Part shown: positions 1 through 12,059 of the stretch, piece by piece
Layout of the letters: each line of letters starts with the position of its first letter
How positions within the stretch are numbered: position 1 is the first letter of the stretch
Source of the DNA: Nothopassalora personata
Lineage: Eukaryota; Ascomycota; Dothideomycetes; Mycosphaerellales; Mycosphaerellaceae
DNA: 64,000 nt
Assembly (NCBI GenBank): GCA_033816765.1
Contig: CM066298.1
Location: 186,001-250,000, forward strand
Direction of reading: 5' to 3'
Position numbers and translations under genes: made by a program
The notes under the pieces: generated by a model
Databases searched by the model: none
What the model saw: the letters and a program-made list of their open reading frames with translations, nothing else
Told to the model about the DNA's origin: nothing

Positions 1-573
1 ATTCCACAATGCTGGTCCAGATGATTGACCTTTCGAGTCGTTCGCGACCTCGTGCATGAACTTCAAGGTCTCATAGTGCAAGAACGGTAGTCCAGCGTCT
101 GCTCGAGGTATGCTTCCAACATTCCCCTGCGTAACTTTGCGCTGATGCTTCCATCGTGGGGCGTCTGCGTTGAGGAAAAGCACATTCCAGTCGTTGCAAA
201 TATGCTGTCGACTGACTAGCCACGTGGGACGATTTGCAGAAATTCCAGCAGGTTTGTCGAAGATCTGCTTGACGGCCACATCCGAATTTACCATGTATTG
301 CGTATGGGTCCCTAGCTTGACTCTGTAGACGGCACCAAATTCGCGAGCCCATTTCTGGAATAGCAGATGCTGCTCTCCAACCTTGACAGCAGCTAGGAGC
401 TCAAGAACATTTCCAATCAGCGGCAGACCAGTCGGACCAGGAGGTAAAGGTAGCTGGTTTCGTGCAGTTGATCGCCCTGGCATAAGTCTGCATATCAAGT
501 AGAAGGCCAATATCAGAACAACAGAGACACCAGCACGCCCTAGAAAAGATGCCTCAAGTATTGCATCCAACAT
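1..573 (-). CDS. Cytochrome P450 monooxygenase, N-terminal part (runs off window)
   Basis: The minus-strand frame is open without a stop from an ATG at 573 to base 1 (191 codons). Residues about 12-31 form a hydrophobic segment followed by a basic stretch, the usual ER membrane anchor of microsomal P450s. Residues 43-55 carry the proline-rich hinge LPPGPTGLPLIGN, which in the family orients the haem domain on the membrane. The later segments with RWKHQRK and DAGLPFLHYETL match the helix C region and the following loop of fungal P450s. The oxygen-binding helix I, the ExxR motif and the haem Cys lie outside the window, so the substrate cannot be guessed. No intron is needed in the visible part. 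P450 identity is firm; the subfamily is not. Confidence 0.9.
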   Translation of the reverse strand, partial: MLDAILEASFLGRAGVSVVLILAFYLICRLMPGRSTARNQLPLPPGPTGLPLIGNVLELLAAVKVGEQHLLFQKWAREFGAVYRVKLGTHTQYMVNSDVAVKQIFDKPAGISANRPTWLVSRQHICNDWNVLFLNADAPRWKHQRKVTQGNVGSIPRADAGLPFLHYETLKFMHEVANDSKGQSSGPALWN

Positions 574-1919
574 GGCGGCTATGTTATCTCGCCGTGCCTC
601 GAATGTTGTAGCACAGTTCGTACCAGTGGTGGAGGTCGCATTTTCATGATGACTGATCTGACTGAAGTACATAACGCTCGTGGCTTGCTCGGAGGACGGG
701 TGGTCAAGTAGCCGGGAATATTTGTGGTGACTGTATCAATAGACGATGGCATGTGAAGAGGATCTGGATCGCCCCAGACTAAAATCTCCATCTTGTGAGG
801 GGTTAGGGCTCGGCAGTTGCGATCCGGTGGGCAAGAACTATCTACTCGTGTTGCAAGCAATGGTCAAGCATATCATACGCTCAACGCAAATCTGGGACAA
901 TATATCGCCAATTACAGGATGCTTGGTTCGATATCTGTGTACAGTACAACCCTTGAATCATATTACATATCGAGCCTAGTATACGCGAGACCGCCGAGAA
1001 ACGCCGACTGAACGATGTATGTTATATGATAGTATTAATAAAGACACAACCTACGCGTCTATGTATTTACGCGATTTCCCTTGTAAAAGTCGTGCGCACT
1101 GAGCCCGTTTTTCGCGTTGAGCCATCGTTGCTTGCAACAAGAGTAGAGGCATTATTGTACAAGTCTCTTCGTGTCTCGTCATATGACCGTCTTGGGATTC
1201 CACCATGAACGCTCGTACTGCTATGTCCGAGCCAGTCGTTCCCTCGGCCGACGCAGCATTCAGGACACTGGGTCTTTCTATCCTCATCTCTGACGTCTTC
1301 CACTTCAGAACGCCGATCTTGTTGTAGTTTCAGGACAGTAGCTGCTGTGCTCTGGCCATTGTACCTCTGAACTAACACGAGTACTCCTGAGATTTGACAA
1401 GAAGCGATTGAGGATAGTGACGGCGTCAATCCAGAAGGCTCCGCTGCACTCTTCTTCGGGATGCCCGCAATCGACCATATTTCGGCGCTACTGGCATCTC
1501 TCCCTACGACACACCCAGCGTAATGTAGTTCGAGCGCATCGAAATCATGTGCCCACCCGATATCGGTTCGCGGTCCTTTGTGCTTCACTGTATGTACCTG
1601 CCTTCGCCCGCTGCTTGCGTTCAGGTCCGATCCTCCTGCGTGCAAGATACTTGAGGAGCCAGCAGATATGACCGATGGTATTCTGTGGGAACTTCATAGT
1701 CGGCCTGTAAGAAGCGGCCTTTGACACGTAAGTCCTTGACCTTGACTAATGATGCCAGACGTCGTCGCAGCTGTCAAGCCCTTTTTGGTCGTGGTCGAAG
1801 TCTCAAATATGAAGAACGTTCATCAAAGCCTTGGAAAAGAGTAGAAGGCCTCAGCGAACTTCTTCAATCAATCAATTAGAGGGTTACGTGTTCTGGTGGC
1901 GGAGCACCTAGTGTTGATT
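574..1919. other. Intergenic, no supported gene
   Basis: Balanced base composition. It includes the upstream region of the P450. A minus-strand open frame of about 192 codons (1067-1645) has no ATG at its start and shows no motif I recognise, so it is not called. No clear promoter element or RNA gene is seen. Confidence 0.5.
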
Positions 1920-2138
1920 TTTGAGGTGGCCTGAGCCGTGCGTTGCGCTAATGCGGGCGGCAGCGGCGCGCAGCTGGCTAAGCTGACCTTAGCCAATATC
2001 GACTTAAATACCCCTCACGTAGGCCTTTCGCTAGGCTCAGCTTCCAGCTGTTTCGGGAAGGTCATATCACGCGCCACTACGTCAATACCGGCGCGTGCCG
2101 TGAGGCTAGTGCCGGCGCACGGCTCAGGCCACCTCAAA
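1920..2138. mobile_element. Small non-autonomous element with 23-bp terminal inverted repeats (MITE-like)
   Basis: Bases 1920-1942 (tttgaggtggcctgagccgt and cg) are the exact reverse complement of 2116-2138. The 219-bp unit between has no coding capacity of note and is GC-rich relative to the flanks. Perfect terminal inverted repeats on a short non-coding unit are typical of MITEs derived from DNA transposons. I could not find a convincing target-site duplication directly outside the repeats, so the exact ends may differ by a few bases. It could alternatively be a hairpin-forming remnant of a longer transposon. Confidence 0.6.
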
Positions 2139-2299
2139 GAACAGGCAGCCGGGAGCTCCAGAATCCGAGAGCACAACAATCCCATCTACTGGCTACATAT
2201 AAGGTCAGGACAGTCTTACGAGCCATCTTAGCGCGCGCATTGCGGCAAGCTTGGCAAATGCCGGCCGTTGATCAGATCAGTGTGCGCTGATGCTCAGGT

Positions 2300-3055
2300 A
2301 GTCTCGATTCGCACATGTTTCTAGTGCACAGTAGGTCGCAATATTGGCTGAGAATCCTACGCTTACTGCATTTGGACTAGATGTTTCTATACTTATTGTA
2401 TCTACTAAGAAGCACCCTTTACAATCCTTCCCCTATTGATTAAGACTTGCAAACATCTCTATAGCATCTCTCTAATTCTATCTTATATCTCAACTTATGT
2501 AATTAAAGCCTAACAAGCTTGCACAGCTTGCTTAAGCTGTGTGTAATCTATAGACTAAAGATCCTGTCTATACCTTGTTCTTAACCTCTCCTTAAGTATT
2601 AACTAGATGCCCTTAATTAGATTTAAATTAGGGGATTAAGCTAGATATAGATGGAGCACAATGCTATAGTATTTCCTTAAGCAATCTAGCATGTTACCCT
2701 CTAATCTATAGCTATAAGATGGATCCCTATCCTCTATAAGTTTCACCTGTCTCCTAAGCAGCTTTTTATAGTATCTTACCTATACAATATGTTAAGGGAG
2801 GACTTGCTTAGTATAGTAGACTTATGTTATGCTATTGCCTTGTTTCTTAAGTCTAGGTAGAGCTACATTCTGCTATTCTTTAAGCCTCTATTAGTACTGT
2901 TCTTTAGATTCTTTAGTAGGTCTCCTTCTTAGCCTCTCCTTCTTATATATTGCAATAATGGATTTATTAGTCTAGTAGTTATTATTATAGAAGATAAGAT
3001 TACTCTTATAAAACTAAGAAACACTTATAGTAACATAGAGCATAAGTTCTAAGGT
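2300..3055. other. AT-rich degraded repeat relic (left piece)
   Basis: Composition changes abruptly near 2340 to AT-rich sequence full of tag, cta and taa. It seems to be the left part of an older element, continued at 10216-10430 and 24451-24850, because removing the two Copia insertions and one copy of each target duplication joins the three pieces. Minus-strand frames give short peptide-like stretches broken by stops; I cannot name the family. Confidence 0.45.
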
Positions 3056-3060
3056 GTTAG

Positions 3061-3266
3061 TATTACGTTACAAGTGGTTAGAAGTTATGAAATGGGCTTA
3101 TAAAGGTGTTTTAAAAGCAGGTAGTAGATTGCATGTATCTAAGCTAGAATTGAAAGGGCTGCTTGTAAAAAGGCTATAGGTAACTAATTAATGTTACCTA
3201 ATTCTTGGCCGCTACTACCTTAGGTTTAATTAGGCTGTAGCGCCGGTGTACGCTTAGATCGTAACA
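3061..3266 (-). repeat. Copia-1 LTR (3' LTR in coding sense)
   Basis: 206 bp. It differs from 10005-10210 at about nine positions by eye, all transitions lying in TpG/CpA versus TpA dinucleotides, as expected from RIP. The gttag target duplication abuts it on the left. Confidence 0.93.
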
Positions 3267-3562
3267 CACCCCCTTAGCTCGTGCGGCTTATAGGTAAATA
3301 AGCTAATCGCATATAATCGCGTACACCCTATCTATTACCTATCACCCCACCTACCTACCTATAACGTAAGGCGTCGTTACTATGCGCTTATTAGAGCTCT
3401 ATTATAAGCTATATAGTAGGGCGCTAAGTTAGCGTTTTAGGTAAGGCTATTGTCCTAGCCTTATATCCCTATTTACAATCTTACTAAGTCCCTTACACTA
3501 CAGTTAACCTATATAATAGGTTCTAAGCGATGTAATTCTTGTCCGGTAGGGTGGCTAAGCTG

Positions 3563-3645
3563 TTCTTATAGTACTAAACGGTAAGGCGTGCTATCTCCCT
3601 ACATTTTAACGGACATGTAAGGTTATAGGTTCGAGTCCTAGGGGT
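3563..3645 (+). pseudogene. tRNA-like relic (tRNA-Lys-like) in the 3' region of Copia-1
   Basis: Bases 3628-3638 read ggttcgagtcc, a match to the Pol III B box and T-arm of tRNAs. Upstream, a D-arm-like segment can pair agtac with gtgct around a loop holding cggtaaggc, and a cattttaac segment resembles a Lys(UUU) anticodon loop. The acceptor stem cannot be closed convincingly and the spacing is loose, so it is not a functional tRNA gene. The segment is antisense to the retrotransposon genes and recurs in the related element at 23861-23945. Confidence 0.35.
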
Positions 3646-4479
3646 TATTATATCTGCTAAATTTATTGCTTAGCCTATCGTCCGCTTTAATGTCCGCTCC
3701 ATTCTTAATTAAAATCCTAGGTGTTATAGTACGCTATTACTTCGGCAATTAGGGTGCCTTACTACTATCTAATAACTACGTATATGTAACTTCGGTTACG
3801 GTCTTAGAGAACTCCGCTTCCTACCTTAGGTAGAGATTACCATTTAGCTACGTCCTAGTAGGAACTCTTTTACCTAATGAGAAAGGTCTTTATAGCTTAT
3901 AAAGGCCTTATCTTTCTACTTAGGGCAAGGGTAATCCTATCGACGGTAGTACTATAGGTGCTATATGCCTAGCGGGTAGAGATGTTGTCTCTAAGTAAGG
4001 TAAGGACGATAATGTCATAGCGTTCGTTATGATATAGTAATGGAGGTAGTAATAGTAATGCTAATGCTACTAGTAGTAGGGAAGTTAATAGTGTTTCGGC
4101 GCTCGTGATTAGCTACGCCGTTACTAGTGCGTATACGCTACACCGCTACTAGTAATAGGGGTGTTTCCGGTCCTTTTACTATAGGCTAATAGGAGTCCGA
4201 GAAACACCTACTAGTAATGGTAGTACTAGGGCAGCGCCGGTAAATGGTAGACGCTTACTCTAGCGGTAGCGGCGCTAGCGGCGCTAGGCGGTAGTACGGA
4301 GCCGGTAGAGGAGACAGTAGTGCCGAATATACTATATAACCTCTACCAGTCTATGTTAGTTAGTTAAGGTAAGAGGAAGGGTTTAGACCTAAAGAGGTGT
4401 TTTTATACAGTCCTACTACTAGTTTCTTCCTAATATAGTATAGAAGGATAAAAGGGAAGTCGCGCTTAGTAGTGGCTAA

Positions 4480-7400
4480 TTACTATGTCGTTCTACATCG
4501 CTACTACGATACGCCGAGGAGAAGAGTCCTATAGTTAAAGCCTAGTACTAGTAACTGTCGAGAAGAGCTACTACTAGTGTAGTAGTAGGCCTACGCTTCT
4601 TAGGCGTTGTAATTACCCCCTAAGGTAATGCGGCTAGTGTTAGTATCTATAGTAGGCGCTAATGAGCGTAGGTCTACGCCTTCCTTAGCTATGTTAAGTA
4701 GCTCTACGAAGCGCCTATGCTTTTATAGTAGTAGTAGCTTAGTAAGCATATCTATAGGCATATTATTAGTGTTAAGATACCGAATCTCGATATCTCCTCG
4801 CTAGTTTCTCTAGCGGAGCTCGTAGTAGTAGATGTTAACATAGCGTAGCTTAGTGTTAAGCTTTTACCCTTACTAGTTAATAAGTTAAATAGTCTAGGTG
4901 TTATTATAGTATAGGTGTGTATACTAGTTAAACTCGAGATAGATCTCGGCAAAGATGCGTTCCTACTAGATTAGCTCTAATACCGCTTATAATAGGCTAA
5001 GGAGTTCGGCTTCGGTTAAGGACTTAGTAACAGTAATCTACTTAGATACTTTATAGTCGACTAGTCCGCCGAAGAGCATAAAGATCCATCCGCTAGAGCT
5101 AGTACTATCGACGTTTATACCGTAGGAGGCATCTAATGCACCGAAGAACTTATAGTTCTTACCGAGATGTTTAGGTTAACTATGTAGGCTAGCAATGTAC
5201 TTACTAGCGCTATATATAAGGTAGAGGTTCTTAGTCTCTAGGAGATAGCGTAGGCACTAGTCTATAAGCTTTAGATACGTATCTATTAGCTTAGTTAGAT
5301 ACTGCAAAAGCATTAATAGGGAAAAGGCAATGTCTAGGCGTATGTATATTACTACGAAGTTAAGGGATCTAATGCGTTATTAGTAAGTAAGGATCTTAAT
5401 AGCTTCTATAACATAGCCTTTAGGCACCGTCTAGTTAAGGTGTTAATCTACTAGTACATTTGTCTTACGTGCGCTAGTAGATATGCTAAACTTAGTAGCG
5501 AGCTTCTCGATGTAGTTCTCCTATAAGAGCTATAGTAGTCTCTTCTACCGATCTCGTGTTACCTTAATTCCTAGAAACTAGGTAAGATCTCTAAGCTCGT
5601 GCATCTCGTACTTAGTAAGTAGACGCTTCTTAATACTAAGTGCATAGTCCTTATGCTTACGGTAATATAGCATAACTAGGTCGTCTACATAAAAGAAGAA
5701 CATAACCTTATTATTATAGTAGATATATTTAGAGTCTAAGAGAGGAACTATTCTAAGGGAGACTAGCGTCTCGGTAAGGGAGTTGTACTATAACAAAGGG
5801 GACTCCTTTAGTCCGTAGAGGGCCTTAACTAGTTTAAGAGCGTGTCTATCGGTAGGGCGATCGATTCTAGGAGGCGGCTATAGATATATAGTATATAGTA
5901 GGTCTAAGTTTAAGAAGGTGTTAACAATATTAAACTGTTTAGCTTCTAGGTCGAAGCTCGCGGCTATAGTATAGTAGAGGCGAAACATGCTTACTAGCAA
6001 TATAGCGGCGTATATATCTAAGTGTGTGCCCTATAGATCGCCTCTTACGTATAGCCGGGCCTTGAAGCTCTTTAGTATACTATACTTATCTAACTTATAC
6101 TTATATACCTACTTTAGCGGTAATAGTAGCTAAAGTCCGTCCTCTTACTAAGCATTATAATCCTTCTCTTAATGTATGGTCTATTTAAACGTACCGGTTA
6201 AGACTGCTTTAGTAAACTCTTTAGCTATAGCTTTACGCTATTATTAGGCGAAGCGGTGCTTCATAGCGGCTCGGTAGTTTAGAGGTTCGGGCGGAAGGTT
6301 ATCGCGGTATATCGACGTAATAGTGTTAATAGTACGTGTAGGGGAGGATCGGCGTGTTCGTACGACATCGTAGTGCTTACGTCCTAGGTGACGAGGTCTC
6401 GGGCGGATGCCCGCTATCTAGCTAATAATAACGTTAGCGACTATAATATTATATAGAGTATAGTGGAAGTAGGCGGTTCGGAGCCTCTTCCTAGTGTCGG
6501 TAAGGGTATAGTTAGAATTAGGGGAAAACTTATCTATTTAACTAAGTTCTTCGAAGGGGATTACTAAAGGAGGAGCGCTAGCGACGTCTAGAGTCGTCGA
6601 AGCATCTATGTCTACTATAATCTCGTTACGGTCTTCCTCTATAAGTGCATCTATTAATTGCTATTTAAAGTCGTTAATGTACTATTAAGACGCGTTACTA
6701 TTAACCGCGTTATTTTAATAGCTATTATTATAGTCGGAGTTCTCTATACTCTTATTAGTCGATGGTTCGACCCTGGATTTAACCTAGTCTCGTGAAAGTG
6801 TAGGGGTTGTAGCGTCATTTAATAACGGCCAATTAAGTAGCTAGAAACTGCTGTTACCTTTAGGTTAGTTAAATGTTACTAGCGCTCGGTGTTATAGCTA
6901 GTGTAGTTCATGCCTAAGCAGTAATTGTTAATAGGCGTATTAACGAGGGTTTTAATAGAGCGGCTACTATTAAGCCTATTCTTCTACTCCCTCGGCCTAT
7001 ACTGTGTCCTACTTATAGTAAGCTATATATAGGTCGTAGTACTGTTTAGGCTCTTTAGCTAGTTCTACTATTGCGATGTTCTTAATAGGGGTTAAGTAAC
7101 TAGTAGTGAGAATTGATAGGTCGTAGAGCGTAGTCTTATTAAAGAGGACGTCCTTTACCCGCATAACCCTATCTTTCGATAGGTCCTACACCCTATAGAT
7201 ATTAGTAGAGTCGTAGCCTATAAGGTATCCGATAAGTGCTCGTTCTTTAAGCTTCTTAGTCTTACCTAGTTAAGTAGTGCTATGAATGTACACGTAGGCT
7301 AGGTAGCCGTACACTACTATGTGGCCTACATTTAGTACCCTACCTATTGCTAATTCGAAGGGAGTCTTCTAGCCTTTTAATTAGATTAGTGACCGCTAGA

Positions 7401-9970
7401 GAATATAGACGGTAGCTACTATACATTCATTCTAGAGCTTTTTAGGTAGGCGAGCATAAATGCGGATTGTACGAGACATCGTAATAATGACGCCGCCCGC
7501 TCGTTCTACTAGGCCCTAGTTAGACGCGTAATTAGTAGTGTTATGCTACTCAATTTAATTGTTATTAATAGTCGAGCGGAAGGCTATACTCATAGCTACT
7601 TTATTATCGCTATAGAAGTAAACAAACCTACGCCTAATGAAATTAATAAAGCTAAGTAGGCTATTAAAGTAAGCTAATACTAATAGTTAGTCCCTATTCT
7701 TAATAGTGAATTAAAAGTGCCCGTAGGTATCTAAATCGTAGAAATAAACTAGGTAACGATTACTATTGTATACTAGTGTAAACTTAGCTAAATCTATAGC
7801 TACGTGCCTATAGGGAGTTATTACCCTAATTGGCTTAGTCCTATTAAACACTTTATGTGCCTTAGCTAGGCTATATACTCTACAATGTGCAGTAAGGGGT
7901 ACTTTAGGTACATTAGGGTTAATAACCACCCCCTCAACTCTAAACGGAAGCTAGTTAATGCGTTTAGCGCTAATATAGCCTAAGATTTAGTGCTACTAGC
8001 GGCCTAAGAGCTTACGGTGTTTAATGGGGGTCCTACTAGACGTTACTACACCTTTAGTGCCCCCTATGCTATTTATTACTACTATAACGGTACGGTCGCC
8101 GTTAGAGTCCTAAATAGGCGGTATTTAGATAGTATTACCCTTACTAATTGTACCAATGAAGTGCGCTGTGCGCTACTTCTTAGTAATCTTTAGTAGGATG
8201 CTCCTATTATTACTCGATAGCTATTTATAGACTATCTCTAACTAAGGCGGTGTAACTACCTTAAAGAAGGGGATTGTGCTAGTAGGGCGGTATAGGTCTA
8301 TTAATTTCTTATTATTATAATAGACTAAATTAGTGCGTCCGTGCTACTAAAGTCTAGCCGTCTCTATACGTAAGTAGGAGATAACGTTTATATAAAAGCC
8401 TAGGTAATAGGCTACATCTAATAGGGTGAATAGTATCCCCTCTATCTTTATACGAACCTTACCTAATGCGGTAATAGGGAATGTCGTGGTTCCGGCTTAG
8501 ATTAATAAGGTAGTTAGGCGCTCTATAATGAATTCTACGCCCTACTAGTTATAGTAATTAATAACATAGGTGTCCGAGCAGTTGTTATATACCTAGCAAT
8601 CCCTAAAGTTAAAGCTTAATTAGCTTATCGAGCTCGAAAGGATAGTAAGACTAGTGAAGCCGTGCGGTGCTACCTTGCCCTTAGCAATTGCCTTATCTCG
8701 TTCCTTATCCGTACGCCTATTGCGATTCAATACGCCTAGTAAGCGTTTACTATTATCGCCTAAGTAGTAATTAATAAAGTGCTTCTAGCACTTCTTCTAC
8801 TACTTAGAGCGCTAATCCTTTAATAGACGCTTCTCAGGGTTAACTATATCGTATAAATAGAGGTTCTTATAATAACTCTCCTTAGGCTCGCCGGTAATAT
8901 TCTAGTAGCCGCTTAGCCTATCGTTATTATTACTACTCTTTCCTTTGTTTACACCGTTACTGCGGTTACGACTCTTATCGCCGCGGCTACGACGACGGTC
9001 GTTATTATTGTTCCTACCGACTGTACCTACTATAGGCGCTAGTAGTAGAGGCTCGTCCTCTACTAAGGGTTCGCCTATAAAGGTTACGAAGACTAATCGA
9101 CCGTTCGTAGTAACTAGAGTAGTGTCGCGTATCTATTCGAGGTATCGCTCGGTAAGCTTACTAAGCGAGAGCTTATTACGCTTCTACTCGTTATATAGTA
9201 ATGCTCTATAGGTAGGAGTTTTCTACTATATCGTAAGTAGGAAGTGTCGTAGTAGGTCTCCGTACTCGGTATAGTTGCAATCTAGCATCTTAGTCTATAG
9301 TACTAGCTAATCTAAATACTAGTCGTCGACCCTTCGGGCCTAGCTCTTCTAAAGCCTATTTAGCTCTAGTATAAGCTATCGCTTACGTAATATGTTGTTT
9401 AGTCCGTACTAATCCTTTAGAGCCTAGACCTTACCTCTAAGGGTACGTTTACTATGTATTAGCTCCTAGCCTAGCTCTATAGTAGTCCTAATTAGGTAGG
9501 TAACTAATTTGGACCTTACGGACGTAAAGATGTTATATATCCGCTACCTACGGTCGGTGTCTAATTAGCGGAGCTTAATAAGCTCCTTATCTTTAGCCGT
9601 AGCGTCTTTAGTAGTATATGCTAATTGGATTTACTCGAACGTTAAGTATACCGGCTCTATTAGCTCGGCGGTAGTGTCGTTCGGATCTACGTACTTCTAG
9701 ATGTTTAGAGACTTAGCGTAGAGCTCTAACTAACGGTTAAACCTATCCTATTAGTTATAACTCTTAAGAACGATAGTACCGTACGGTAAAGTACCGGTAC
9801 TACCGGGTGTCTCGGTAGTCGCTATAACGGTGTTAATAGGCCTAATGAAAGTTCCTATAGGTCTACTAGGGTTACTGTACTACTATGTAATAGTTGTTAA
9901 TAGGATAATAATAGATCCTACTAGTTTTTAATAACGATGCAAAATCTACTCTAGGGCTTCGTTTTATGTA
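4480..9970 (-). pseudogene. Copia-1 gag-pol remnant
   Basis: Conceptual translation on the minus strand, allowing many stops, shows Copia domains. Near 7711-7929 there is an integrase segment with zinc-site cysteines followed by HVAIDLAKF, holding the first catalytic Asp. The reverse transcriptase active site reads YVDD at 5680-5691, intact here. The RNase H region near 4500-5170 carries INVD..TSSSG and TKSLTEAEL-like sequence. Stops are mostly TAG at positions where Gln or Trp is expected, so the gene is dead through CpA-to-TpA change. Confidence 0.85.
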
Positions 9971-10004
9971 GCGAACGTTAGTAAGCGCCTCCCGGGCTTA
10001 TAAC

Positions 10005-10210
10005 TATTACGTTACAAGTAGTTAGAAGTTATGAAATAGGCTTATAAAGGTGTTTTAAAAGTAGGTAGTAGATTGCATATATCTAAGCTAGAATTGAAAG
10101 GGCTGCTTATAAAAAGGCTATAGGTAACTAATTAATATTACCTAATTCTTAGCCGCTACTGCCTTAGGTTTAATTAGGCTATAGCGCCGGTGTACGCTTA
10201 GATCGTAACA
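10005..10210 (-). repeat. Copia-1 LTR (5' LTR in coding sense)
   Basis: 206 bp, pairs with 3061-3266. It carries more TpA changes than its partner. The target duplication gttag follows at 10211-10215. Confidence 0.93.
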
Positions 10211-10215
10211 GTTAG

Positions 10216-10430
10216 GCTACTCTATCTCTAATCTATAGTAGTACCCCTTCTCCCTAAAGATATGCTGTCTAATAGCTATGTCTCTATTAATGTAGGCCTT
10301 ATCTGTCTAGTGTATAAATGCCTAGAATAGTTCTATATCCTTTAAGCGTGTTTAGATGCTCTTAGACTTGTAATTAAGTCTATACTACTTTCTAAGAGGC
10401 TTGTTCTTATCTAAAATCTTAGGGATAGGT
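10216..10430. other. AT-rich relic (middle piece)
   Basis: Sequence between the two Copia elements. It reads continuously with 2300-3055 on one side and 24451-24850 on the other once the insertions are removed. No recognisable gene. Confidence 0.4.
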
Positions 10431-10523
10431 TATTACGATCTAAGCGTACACCGGCGCTGTAGCCTAATTAAACCTAAGGTAGCAGCGGCTAAGAATTAGG
10501 TAATATTAATTAGTTACCTATAG
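10431..10523 (+). repeat. Copia-2 5' LTR, first half
   Basis: Matches the first 93 bases of the LTR at 24241-24445. The last five bases (10519-10523, tatag) are the target site duplicated by the Gypsy insertion. Confidence 0.9.
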
Positions 10524-10720
10524 TATTAAGGGGATGTCGTAATGTATAGTACGCCTACGACCTGCTAGTCGTAGATAAACTAATTCTTACCTTTTGTTTA
10601 AGACGCATCGCGCGTCGTAAGGTGTACTTATACGTGTTACGTGCGGCTTAGTAGCCGGTCGCGACCGCATGTTATATGTAAGGCTACATATAGGGGTTAG
10701 CTACTAGGCTACCCCTTACA
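10524..10720 (-). repeat. Gypsy-1 LTR (3' LTR in coding sense)
   Basis: 197 bp; pairs with 17020-17216. It starts tattaagggg where the partner has tgttaagggg, and ends ccccttaca. Confidence 0.92.
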
Positions 10721-11020
10721 ATTGCCTCCCCTCCCGTGCGAGCTGTCCTTAGCTCGCTAGTTGCTACGTAGAGGCTCCTATGTACTTCTAGAACTATAGT
10801 TGCTATACGGCCTACATACGGGTTACGTACGTATCGTTATATAGGTATAGGTAAGTAAGGCTTAGTTACTATACCGACGTAGCTAGTTAGGGGCATAAAA
10901 CTCTAGCCTAACCTAGCCCTTTCTTAGCACGCTCCCTAGCTTATTACCTTCGCTACACTACTACTACGTACCCGTACCGCACCATTATCGCAAGCGCCTC
11001 GCTAGCATTATTATTATTAT

Positions 11021-12015
11021 TATGTCTACCGTGCCCTCCTCGCCGCTATTCTCTAGCCGCTCCGCCTCCTCTAGTAGCACTAGTAGCGATAGTACTACTA
11101 GCGCCGTAGAAGACGAGCGCCGCTAGGCGGCTCTAGTGCGCGACGCCCCTAGAACGCCTAGTAGTCGTAAGCGACTAGCATCACCCTCGTAGCTACTAAC
11201 GCCCTCGCTAGCTACTAAGCTCTCGTAGAGAATTAATATATACATACGGTACCTCCCGTACTTCGTTAGGGGTAAGTCTCTACGCGCGTCGCCTACGATT
11301 CGCATACTAACCACTTACTAGACGAGGCCGATAACTGTAATAGTGTTACTACCGGCGAGCTCCTAAAGAAGTGTAGCCGCTGTAGGCGTAGCAAATATAG
11401 CTACGTACCTAACACTAGCTACGCTATCGCCTCGCTAGTAAGCCGCCTACGCGCCGCGCGGTCCTAGCGCGACTTCCTTACGGCTATAATGGGCTAGGCG
11501 CTTATAGACCTCTAGTAGTAGGAGCTAGTAGAGTAGATCCGCCTATGTGCCTAGCTAGGTAACGATATTAAGGAGGTAAGTCGCTACTTCGCTCGTGCGA
11601 GTCGACTACTACTCGCGGGGGAGGGCTCTAGTACGTCCCCTATGCTTCGGCTAACCCTTCCTATAGGCTATTAGGCAGTTTAATGCCTATAAGTACAAGC
11701 GTGCCGGGGAGACCCGTATACGTACCTCCGCCGCCGCCGCTACTACTACCGCCGCCCCCGCCGCCGAAGCCCTCGCGCTCTAGTAGGAGCAGAACCGCGC
11801 CCTTAATAGGCTGTTCGAACTCGGCCGCGCCGTGAGTCGTATGTTCCTCGCCTACGTATACCCTACTAACCGTAGTCCTAGTTCCTATAGGCGTAGAACA
11901 TCGACACTACCGCCGCCGACTAGGTATTCTTACCTAAGTTACTACGTGACGACAACTGAGGCGCTCGCCTTATATGCTACTCGCGGGCTCCTCGCCTACT
12001 ACTACTCTACGTAGC
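11021..12015 (+). pseudogene. Degraded extra reading frame antisense to Gypsy-1 pol
   Basis: Plus-strand frames from the ATG at 11021 read as a Ser-rich N-terminus, then in a shifted frame a CSRCRRSK-type CxxC segment with a basic run near 11370-11400, then an Ala-rich helix-like segment to the stop at 12015. TAG stops sit where Gln or Trp would be natural and at least two frame changes are needed. It lies between the chromodomain end and the 3' LTR, on the strand opposite to gag-pol. It may be an additional gene carried by the element or captured sequence; no family is assigned. Confidence 0.35.
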
Positions 12016-12059
12016 CCCTAGTAGGCGCGCTACTCTTTAGCTTTTGTTTTGTTTATAGT

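Larger units (their letters stand above)
3061..10210 (-). mobile_element. Copia LTR retrotransposon, RIP-degraded (Copia-1)
   Basis: A 7150-bp element with 206-bp LTRs (3061-3266 and 10005-10210) and the 5-bp target duplication gttag at 3056-3060 and 10211-10215. In coding sense the LTR begins TGTTACG and ends GTAATA; the expected terminal CA has become TA. The coding strand is minus: gag lies near 8700-9970, integrase near 7050-7960, reverse transcriptase near 5480-6260 and RNase H near 4500-5170, the gag-IN-RT-RH order of Copia. About 1.2 kb of non-coding sequence separates RNase H from the 3' LTR. Nearly every Gln and Trp codon is a TAG stop. It is an inverted relative of the element at 10431-24445. 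Confidence 0.93.

Noticed and set aside
1067..1645. 192-codon minus-strand open frame
   Set aside because: No ATG at its start and no recognisable motif; it overlaps other open frames in ordinary sequence.
8945..9211. 88-codon plus frame, identical to one at 18128-18394 on the other strand
   Set aside because: It is antisense to the gag region of both Copia copies and is duplicated only because the elements are related.
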